A stretch of 7,242 nt of DNA, taken from contig JAUPVF010000028.1 in NCBI GenBank assembly GCA_030917185.1, positions 1-7,242 on the forward strand. The letters are read 5' to 3'. A program made the translations under genes and the position numbers. The notes under the pieces are model-generated. The model searched no databases and was not told the origin of the DNA. It was given only the letters and a program-made list of their open reading frames with translations. Origin of the DNA: Patescibacteria group bacterium. Its GTDB lineage: Bacteria > Patescibacteriota > Minisyncoccia > Phycocordibacterales > DATDWN01. This document shows, piece after piece, positions 1 to 6,022 of this stretch (within the stretch, counting starts at the first letter, position 1; each line of letters starts with the position of its first letter).

Positions 1-48
1 TGCGAGGCAAACTGCCCACAACATAATCCTTGCTGATATTTTGAACAT
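1..48 (-). CDS. Start of a probable secreted protein gene downstream of lemA, cut by the window edge
   Basis: An ATG at 46-48 on the minus strand opens 16 codons that run off the left edge. The peptide is MFKISARIMLWAVCLA: a basic residue followed by a hydrophobic run, as in the start of a signal peptide. The gene begins 16 bp after the lemA stop on the same strand, so it is probably co-transcribed. No Shine-Dalgarno sequence is visible, as for the other host genes here. In many bacteria the gene after lemA encodes a TPM-domain (YgcG-like) protein with an N-terminal signal peptide, and this would fit. That identity rests only on neighbourhood and the signal-like start; too little sequence is present to confirm it. 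Confidence 0.45.
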   Translation of the reverse strand, partial: MFKISARIMLWAVCLA

Positions 49-64
49 AACGTTAGTTCAATTA

Positions 65-649
65 TTAATTGCTGAAATCAACTGTTGGATTTACCTTTGC
101 ACTATCCTGTACTTCAAAATATGCTCTATCTTCAAAACCAAATAATCGTGCGATAAGTGATGCAGGAAAACGTTTTACTTCAACATTGTATTCCTTGACC
201 ATATCGTTGTAATTTTTTCTTTCAACACTCAATCTGTTTTCGGTTCCTTCCAAAGTAACCATGAGATCACGGTATGCCTGAGATGATTGTAATTGAGGAT
301 AATTTTCGGCAATAACTAACAAACGACCCAACGCACTTTCAACCTGATTTGCTGCCTGTGCTTTTTCGTTTGATGTCACTGCACCGCTGTATCGTGTGCG
401 AGCCTCAGCAATAGCACCGAAAACATCCTGCTCCTGTTTTGATACACCTTTTACTGTGTTAACTACGTTTGGAATAAGATCAAAACGTCGCTGAAGTTGG
501 TTATCTATTTGTGCCCATTGAGAATCAATTTTTTCATTTGATACAACCAATGTATTGTATTGTCCCCAGACCCAGTTCACACATAGCAACACAACTACTA
601 CAACAAGTATCCACCCCCAGTTTCGTTGAAAAAAATTTTTCTGCTCCAT
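65..649 (-). CDS. lemA: LemA family membrane protein
   Basis: This 194-residue protein matches the LemA family in length and layout. It has a short N-terminal segment, one membrane helix at about residues 12-28 (tryptophans flanking a run of valine and leucine), then a long, mostly helical domain. Family-typical sequence includes the N-Y-N-x-L-V segment just after the helix, D-x-Q-W-A-Q-I-D-N-Q-L-Q-R-R-F-D-L-I-P-N, and a later E-N-Y-P-x-L followed by E-N-R-L-S-V-E-R-K-N-Y-N-D. The C-terminal part ends F-P-A-S-L-I-A-R-L-F-G-F, also typical. LemA proteins are widespread, anchored by one helix, and poorly understood; no enzyme activity is established. The start at 647-649 is the only ATG before the membrane helix; no Shine-Dalgarno sequence precedes it. 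An extended -10 promoter lies about 41 bp upstream, and a probable secreted-protein gene follows after 16 bp. Confidence 0.93.
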   Translation of the reverse strand: MEQKNFFQRNWGWILVVVVVLLCVNWVWGQYNTLVVSNEKIDSQWAQIDNQLQRRFDLIPNVVNTVKGVSKQEQDVFGAIAEARTRYSGAVTSNEKAQAANQVESALGRLLVIAENYPQLQSSQAYRDLMVTLEGTENRLSVERKNYNDMVKEYNVEVKRFPASLIARLFGFEDRAYFEVQDSAKVNPTVDFSN

Positions 650-689
650 AATTTAATTTTTTAATATAATAAAAGTAATAATTGCTCGG

Positions 690-698
690 ATTATACCA
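690..698 (-). promoter_or_regulatory. Extended -10 promoter for lemA
   Basis: On the minus strand TGGTATAAT (690-698) is a perfect extended -10 (TGn plus TATAAT). No good -35 sits 16-18 bp further up, as is common for extended -10 promoters. The predicted start is near 683, leaving a leader of about 34 nt before the lemA ATG. A second copy of TGGTATAA lies 19 bp upstream (710-717). Confidence 0.6.
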
Positions 699-726
699 TA
701 TATAAAAAGTTATACCACTATATAGG

Positions 727-763
727 AAAACCCGCATGCACTGCGTTGGCAATAACATGCGGG
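727..763 (-). terminator. Rho-independent terminator of the PEP-CTERM gene
   Basis: CCCGCATG (731-738) and CATGCGGG (756-763) form a perfect 8-bp stem around a 17-nt loop. On the minus strand the stem is followed by TTTT (727-730) and an AT-rich stretch, as expected for intrinsic termination of the gene ending at 817. The loop is long for a terminator. The lemA promoter starts just beyond it, so lemA appears to be separately transcribed. Confidence 0.6.
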
Positions 764-768
764 GTGTG

Positions 769-793
769 GTGGAGAGGTTTTGAGTCTCTCCAC
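769..793. repeat. Hairpin-forming inverted repeat between the PEP-CTERM stop and its terminator
   Basis: GTGGAGAG (769-776) pairs with CTCTCCAC (786-793) around a 9-nt loop. It is not followed by a T-tract on either strand, so it is not a terminator by itself. A third small inverted repeat, GGAAGG/CCTTCC (810-815 and 822-827), straddles the PEP-CTERM stop codon. The three together make a structured 3' end about 100 nt long, which could protect the mRNA from 3' exonucleases. That role is inferred. Confidence 0.5.
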
Positions 794-816
794 ACGAAGG
801 AACAGGTGGGGAAGGT

Positions 817-1443
817 TTAGACCTTCCGCTGGCGACGATGACGAATGAGGGCGAAGGCACCGAGCCCCAAGCCCGCGAGGGCGTAGGTCCCCGGTTCGGG
901 AACGCTTTCGGCAGTTCCCTTCCAGATCGCCCCGGCGACATCCCCTCCCAGTTGGTACTCCTCAATAAGAAGGGTGTTCATGCCCTGGACAAGCCAGGGA
1001 GTGAGGTCCAATGTCATAAACTCTGCCTGCTCGCAGGCGATGGGCCCCGCCGAACAGGCGGAGTCAGGCACAAAGTTGGGTGCCTTGATCAAGGTACCGT
1101 TGATACGAACACCTGCTGTATCGTCGGCGCCAACAGTCACCCACCCCTTGTTCGAAACTTCCGCAAGCAAAAACGTCTGAGTGAACACCATAGTGGGAGC
1201 ACCCGCTACCCAGTTGGGTAGCACATTCCCCCCACCATATCCCGTCCCAGCATAGGCCGAAACCCAGGATGCACCTGGGATGCTTCCCCACACCGGGTGC
1301 GGTGGAATGACGAACACGTTCCCGGTGTTGGAAGTTGCACTCCCATCACCCGATGCGAAGCTGATCGTCGCCGCGGTTGCCATGGTGGTTGCCATCATCA
1401 CGCAGATGATGGCGATAAAAAACATCTTTGGAGCTTTTTTCAT
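817..1443 (-). CDS. PEP-CTERM sorting-signal exported protein
   Basis: This 208-residue protein has a complete export and sorting layout. An N-terminal signal peptide (MKKAPK, hydrophobic core to about residue 24, A-T-A/A cleavage region) leads into a secreted domain rich in Gly, Trp and aromatic residues. The C-terminus is VPEPGTYALAGLGLGAF, then A-L-I and the basic tail RHRRQRKV. PEP, a hydrophobic helix and an arginine-rich end form the PEP-CTERM signal that exosortase recognises. The middle domain has G-A-D-D-T-A-G-V-R-I-N-G-T and a C-S-A-G-P-I-A-C pair that could form a disulfide; it resembles small beta-sandwich PEP-CTERM proteins of other phyla, but its ligand is unknown. I chose the ATG at 1441-1443 because a strong Shine-Dalgarno (AAGGGAGGGG) precedes it; an in-frame ATG at 1498-1500 overlaps the -35. 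The gene is far richer in G+C than its neighbours, suggesting transfer. No exosortase gene is in the window. Confidence 0.88.
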   Translation of the reverse strand: MKKAPKMFFIAIICVMMATTMATAATISFASGDGSATSNTGNVFVIPPHPVWGSIPGASWVSAYAGTGYGGGNVLPNWVAGAPTMVFTQTFLLAEVSNKGWVTVGADDTAGVRINGTLIKAPNFVPDSACSAGPIACEQAEFMTLDLTPWLVQGMNTLLIEEYQLGGDVAGAIWKGTAESVPEPGTYALAGLGLGAFALIRHRRQRKV

Positions 1444-1445
1444 AG

Positions 1446-1457
1446 CCCCTCCCTTCT
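1446..1457 (-). promoter_or_regulatory. Strong Shine-Dalgarno of the PEP-CTERM gene
   Basis: On the minus strand AAGAAGGGAGGG ends a few bases before the ATG at 1441-1443 (GGGAGGGGCT then ATG). It fixes the start at that ATG, in front of the signal peptide. It is the only strong ribosome binding site I can see in the window. Confidence 0.75.
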
Positions 1458-1471
1458 TTAATCTGCCCGAT

Positions 1472-1500
1472 AATATAACACACCCCCATAAATAAATCAA
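1472..1500 (-). promoter_or_regulatory. Sigma-70-type promoter of the PEP-CTERM gene
   Basis: On the minus strand TTGATT (1495-1500) and TATATT (1472-1477) are separated by 17 bp, close to the housekeeping consensus. The predicted start is near 1465, giving a leader of about 20 nt that contains the Shine-Dalgarno. With the groEL terminator just upstream, this makes the gene an independent transcription unit. Confidence 0.7.
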
Positions 1501-1529
1501 GCCCTTTATCCCCCAACCCTAATTAACTT

Positions 1530-1561
1530 AAAAAGCCCAAAGGGAAACCTTTGGGCTTTTT
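1530..1561 (-). terminator. Rho-independent terminator of groEL
   Basis: GCCCAAAGG (1535-1543) and CCTTTGGGC (1548-1556) pair perfectly around a 4-nt loop, flanked by A5 on one side and T5 on the other, so the stem can extend to 14 bp. Reading the minus strand, it comes 22 bp after the groEL stop and ends in a T-tract. It is symmetric and could also stop plus-strand transcripts, where the loop would be GAAA. Confidence 0.88.
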
Positions 1562-1583
1562 AATTTTTGATATTTTTTTGATT

Positions 1584-3260
<1,677 letters not shown>

Positions 3261-3280
3261 TTAAAAATGAATTACTTAAA

Positions 3281-3445
3281 TCTCTTTTGAGTCATTTCCT
3301 TTTCAGAGCATCCGCAAGCCGTGAGCATGGTCTTGTCAATGACCCCGAGCATCGCGAGGGGCTCTTGACAAGTCACGGCTGAGGACCGAGAGAGTCCGAC
3401 GCTGGTCGGACGAACGTCTCTGAAAAGGAGATGAGGAGAAAGAGA
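3281..3445 (+). ncRNA. Large GC-rich three-way-junction element between groES and groEL, candidate structured RNA
   Basis: The closing stem pairs 3292-3308 with 3418-3434 (17 pairs, one G-U; core CCTTTTCAGAG/CTCTGAAAAGG) and continues after a 3x3 internal loop into 3281-3288 with 3438-3445. Arm A has AGCCGTGA (3317-3324) with TCACGGCT (3373-3380), a 7-nt bulge, CTTGTCAA (3332-3339) with TTGACAAG (3365-3372), and a tip of CCCC/GGGG (3343-3346, 3358-3361), tandem G-A mismatches, GC/GC and a 3-nt loop. Arm B is GTCCGAC (3394-3400) with GTCGGAC (3405-3411). G+C is 72 of 120 bases at 3301-3420. The G-A tandems at the tip and at 3289-3290/3436-3437, the two G-U pairs, and the purine-rich joining segment 3381-3393 only make sense as RNA if the plus strand is read; the minus-strand copy would have pyrimidine mismatches there. 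It could instead be a DNA palindrome, a MITE-like insertion, or a structure in the gro mRNA. I recognise no known family. Confidence 0.5.
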
Positions 3446-3459
3446 TCTACGTACTTTGT

Positions 3460-3786
3460 TTATTTCAAAATCGCCAATACATTCTCCTCTTTTATCAAAT
3501 ACAATTCCTCCCCATCCACAACAACATCATCATACCCATATTTAGAAAACAACACGACATCACCAACTTTAACAACTGGGGCTACACGTACACCATCATC
3601 AATATCCCCTGGCCCAACAGCCAACACTTTACCTTGCTCTGATTTTTCTTTTTTATCTGCATCAGGCAGAATAATACCAAAATTAGTTTTTTTCTCTAAC
3701 TCATCCTTCGTAAATGGCTTTATAAGTACACGACTGCCAAGTGGCATGATGGTCGTGCTTCCTTTTTTTATGACTGTTTTTTTCAT
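3460..3786 (-). CDS. groES: Co-chaperonin GroES (10-kDa lid)
   Basis: GroES forms the seven-subunit lid that closes the GroEL chamber. The 108-residue product has the family core from I-M-P-L-G-S-R-V-L-I-K-P (about 13-24) through the mobile loop, in which G-I-I-L-P-D supplies the hydrophobic triad that docks on GroEL, to G-K-V-L-A-V-G-P-G, then K-V-G-D-V-V-L-F-S-K-Y-G and the closing E-E-N-V-L-A-I-L. It is about ten residues longer than usual because of a lysine-rich N-terminus (MKKTVIKKGSTT). An internal ATG at residue 14 (3745-3747) is preceded by AAGGAAG at a rather long spacing, but starting there would remove the first beta strand residue, so I keep the upstream ATG. It lies upstream of groEL on the same strand with its own promoter. 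Confidence 0.95.
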   Translation of the reverse strand: MKKTVIKKGSTTIMPLGSRVLIKPFTKDELEKKTNFGIILPDADKKEKSEQGKVLAVGPGDIDDGVRVAPVVKVGDVVLFSKYGYDDVVVDGEELYLIKEENVLAILK

Positions 3787-3817
3787 ACCTTTTATACTTA
3801 CTTATAATAGTGCCCAT

Positions 3818-3845
3818 AGTATATCTCATATAGTTAACGATGCAA
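3818..3845 (-). promoter_or_regulatory. Promoter of the groES-groEL operon
   Basis: On the minus strand TTGCAT (3840-3845) and TATACT (3818-3823) are spaced by 16 bp. The predicted start is near 3811, giving a leader of about 25 nt before groES. The -35 and spacer lie within a perfect inverted repeat (3828-3851), which would place a bound regulator over this promoter. Confidence 0.55.
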
Positions 3846-3851
3846 CTATAT
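3828..3851. promoter_or_regulatory. 8-8-8 inverted repeat, candidate operator of groES
   Basis: ATATAGTT (3828-3835), 8 bp of spacer, then AACTATAT (3844-3851) form a perfect inverted repeat over the -35 and spacer of the groES promoter. The format is like CIRCE, the HrcA operator, but the sequence is different and the half-sites are AT-rich, so chance must be considered. Confidence 0.4.
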
Positions 3852-3859
3852 ACAAGAGT

Positions 3860-3887
3860 TTGCAAAAAGTTATAATATAGGTATACT
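3860..3887 (+). promoter_or_regulatory. Promoter of secG, giving a nearly leaderless transcript
   Basis: TTGCAA (3860-3865) and TATACT (3882-3887) are spaced by 16 bp on the plus strand, the same spacing and -10 as the divergent groES promoter. Transcription should start near 3894, only about 4 nt before the secG ATG at 3898. A TATAAT at 3871-3876 also exists but has no -35 at a suitable distance. Confidence 0.5.
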
Positions 3888-3897
3888 ATATGACATC

Positions 3898-4131
3898 ATG
3901 AATATTATAGGGTTCATTCCGTATGTTCAAATTGTGTTGTCTATCCTCCTCATTGGGGGCGTACTCCTACAACAATCAGAAGCCGGTCTCGGTGGAGCAT
4001 TTGGTGGTGGAGACGGCTTTTCTTCTGGCACACATAGCAAACGAGGAGCAGAAAAGATTGTATTTATTGTGACTATTATTATAGCCATTCTTTTTGCTGG
4101 TACATCTTTCGCGCTTTTACTTGTACAATAA
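3898..4131 (+). CDS. secG: Protein translocase subunit SecG
   Basis: SecG is the small accessory subunit of the SecYEG channel that moves unfolded proteins across the cytoplasmic membrane. The 77-residue product has the family layout: a first membrane helix at about residues 3-24, a polar glycine-rich loop with Q-Q-S-E-A-G-L-G-G-A-F-G-G-G, the S-K-R-G-A-E-K segment, and a second helix at about 51-76. Its length is in the usual range for the family. The ATG at 3898 fits the start of the first helix. No Shine-Dalgarno precedes it, and the likely promoter implies almost no leader. It is transcribed divergently from groES and followed by a peptide-binding protein gene with its own promoter; I see no convincing terminator between them, so partial read-through is possible. 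Confidence 0.93.
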   Translation: MNIIGFIPYVQIVLSILLIGGVLLQQSEAGLGGAFGGGDGFSSGTHSKRGAEKIVFIVTIIIAILFAGTSFALLLVQ

Positions 4132-4206
4132 TCTATCGCCCACGATTCACTGTGTTAATGACAAAACCAGTTCATCTCTCTGTCTGTATTCATTTGTATA
4201 CTTAAT

Positions 4207-4235
4207 TTGTGTTCTGCTCGTATATTCTATATAAT
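4207..4235 (+). promoter_or_regulatory. Promoter of the peptide-binding protein gene
   Basis: TTGTGT (4207-4212) and a perfect TATAAT (4230-4235) are spaced by 17 bp. The predicted start is near 4242, leaving a leader of about 26 nt before the GTG at 4268. The leader has no Shine-Dalgarno. The transcript probably includes the RNase J gene as well. Confidence 0.65.
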
Positions 4236-4267
4236 TATTAATTACATTAGTTAACTATTTATTTCCT

Positions 4268-6013
4268 GTGAACAAAAACACTCCCCGTGTTCCATATCTC
4301 AAAAATTGGAAGATTCCTTATTCTGATAAGATATTTCGGGTTATCCAAGAATTTTCTTTAACAGAAAAAGTTGTCTTTTTCTTTTTTGTAACACTCCTCT
4401 GTATTTCTGCTGTTATGTTGTTGTGGAGAGTTAATAAATCATTTCTAGTAGAAGTACCGGAATACGGCGGGTCATTAACCGAAGGTATACTTGGTTCACC
4501 TCGTTTTATTAATCCGTTACTGGCAATTTCAGACATTGACCGCGACCTCACATCACTGGTGTATTCAGGGCTACTCAAAACAGATCCCGATGGAGCGCTT
4601 GTTCCCGATCTGGCACAGTCATACACCATTACCGACGATGGACGAACGTACACGTTTAAGTTAAAAGACAACGTACATTTTCATGACGGAGTAAAAGTGA
4701 CTGCAGATGACGTTGTATTTACAATTGAACAAATCAAAGACCCATTGCTGAAAAGTCCTCGTAAAACAAATTGGGATGGTGTTACAGTAAACAAAATAGA
4801 TGATACAACTATTGAATTTTCACTTCACCAACCATATTCACCATTTATCCAAAACCTCACACTGGGTATTCTACCAAAACATATTTGGAAAACAGCCACA
4901 GCAGATGAATTCCCATTCAGTCAATACAACATTAAACCAGTTGGTTCTGGACCATACAAAATAACCAACATCGCGTATACATCTGGAGGGCTTCCATCTG
5001 AATACACTTTTTCATCTTTTCACTCATATGCACTCGGTCGTCCATACATAGACACCATCACAGTTAAAGCATACCCCAATGAAAAAGATATTATAGACGC
5101 GTTCAGAAATGGGGATGTTCAAAGCATTTACGGCATTACTCCCCAAAAACTTTCTGGCGTACCAAGCGATAGCGATATGGTGATGGTAGCACCACTTCCT
5201 CGTGTATTCGGTGTATTTTTTAATCAAAACATGGCACCTGTGTTAGTTAACAAAGAAGTCCGCATGGCACTATCCATGGCTACGGACAAAAAACAAATTG
5301 TTGATACTGTGTTGGGTGGATATGGACAAAGTATTATACACGCCATTCCCCCAAAAATACTGGCTGAAACAGAAGGTACACGTGTCACCGAAGAGGATAT
5401 CGCCGATGCGAAAGCATTACTAGAAAAAAATGGATGGAAACTCAATGATGATGGTATCTACCAGAAAACAGACAAAAAACAAACGACACTCCTCCAGTTC
5501 TCCCTTTCAACATCAGCGGCACCAGAATTAAAAGCAGTCGCTCAGATGCTACAAGAACAATGGAGAAAAATCGGTGCGCAGGTAGATATAAAAATATTTG
5601 AGGTCGGAGACTTAAATCAAAACATTATCAGACCACGAAAATATGATGCCTTATTGTTTGGTGAAGTAATCGGACGGGATCTGGACCTCTACCCATTTTG
5701 GCATTCATCGGGCAGAGTTGACCCTGGGCTAAACATCGCATTGTATACAAGTCTCCGTGTAGACAAAATCCTAGAAGACATTCGCAGAACAACAGACGGT
5801 TCTCAGCAAGAGGTTTTATATAAAAAATTCAATACCGAAATAGAATCTGACTTGCCTGCGATATTTATATATTCACCGTATTTCATATATATCGTACCAA
5901 ACAACATACACAATATTCATCTCGGACAATTAACAACCCCAGGAGAACGTTGGAACGGAATTCATACCTGGTATATAGAAACAAGTAATGTCTGGAAACT
6001 ATTCGCTAAATAA
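4268..6013 (+). CDS. Membrane-anchored family 5 peptide-binding protein (OppA/DppA type) of an ABC transporter
   Basis: The 581-residue product is a family 5 extracellular solute-binding protein, a group that mostly binds peptides for ABC importers. The family signature lies at about 116-152 (A-Q-S-Y-T-I-T-D-D-G-R-T-Y-T-F-K-L, then F-H-D-G, V-T-A-D-D-V-V-F-T). Typical features follow: P-V-G-S-G-P-Y-K-I, N-K-E-V-R-M-A-L-S-M-A-T-D-K, and A-K-A-L-L-E-K-N-G-W. In place of a lipoprotein signal it has a 33-residue, basic, presumably cytoplasmic N-terminus and one membrane helix at about 35-54, so the binding domain should be tethered outside. C45 lies inside that helix and does not fit a lipobox. 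The GTG start is chosen because it is the only start codon in frame ahead of the helix; the next Met lies within the helix. No permease or ATPase genes are in the window, so transport is inferred from family. RNase J follows after 9 bp. Confidence 0.93.
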   Translation: MNKNTPRVPYLKNWKIPYSDKIFRVIQEFSLTEKVVFFFFVTLLCISAVMLLWRVNKSFLVEVPEYGGSLTEGILGSPRFINPLLAISDIDRDLTSLVYSGLLKTDPDGALVPDLAQSYTITDDGRTYTFKLKDNVHFHDGVKVTADDVVFTIEQIKDPLLKSPRKTNWDGVTVNKIDDTTIEFSLHQPYSPFIQNLTLGILPKHIWKTATADEFPFSQYNIKPVGSGPYKITNIAYTSGGLPSEYTFSSFHSYALGRPYIDTITVKAYPNEKDIIDAFRNGDVQSIYGITPQKLSGVPSDSDMVMVAPLPRVFGVFFNQNMAPVLVNKEVRMALSMATDKKQIVDTVLGGYGQSIIHAIPPKILAETEGTRVTEEDIADAKALLEKNGWKLNDDGIYQKTDKKQTTLLQFSLSTSAAPELKAVAQMLQEQWRKIGAQVDIKIFEVGDLNQNIIRPRKYDALLFGEVIGRDLDLYPFWHSSGRVDPGLNIALYTSLRVDKILEDIRRTTDGSQQEVLYKKFNTEIESDLPAIFIYSPYFIYIVPNNIHNIHLGQLTTPGERWNGIHTWYIETSNVWKLFAK

Positions 6014-6022
6014 TTAATTATT

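Noticed and set aside
838..1221. 127-codon open frame on the plus strand, opposite the PEP-CTERM gene
   Set aside because: High-G+C DNA leaves long stop-free frames on the opposite strand. The minus-strand frame has a signal peptide, sorting signal, promoter and ribosome binding site; this one has none.
1444..1500. Start of the PEP-CTERM protein at the in-frame ATG at 1498-1500
   Set aside because: That ATG overlaps the -35 of a good promoter and adds 19 residues before a typical signal peptide. The ATG at 1441-1443 has a strong Shine-Dalgarno.
3317..3380. Group II intron domain V
   Set aside because: The AGCCGTGA start is similar, but the hairpin is about 64 nt with the wrong bulge and tip for the 34-nt domain V, and no reverse transcriptase is nearby.
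3318..3420. HDV-like ribozyme
   Set aside because: A 7-bp P1-like helix, contiguous P3-like helix, P4-like hairpin and a following CGAA are suggestive, but no partner for the P2 strand (3325-3331) exists downstream, so the essential pseudoknot is missing.
3298..3428. Hammerhead ribozyme in the groES-groEL spacer
   Set aside because: CTGAGGA (3379-3385) and GAA (3412-3414) sit in the right order in a three-way junction, but arm B begins 8 nt after CTGAGGA instead of at once, no NUH cleavage triplet abuts arm A, and the CT of the core is already paired.
3787..3897. CIRCE operator for HrcA upstream of groES
   Set aside because: No TTAGCACTC/GAGTGCTAA half-sites are present; the inverted repeat there has a different sequence.
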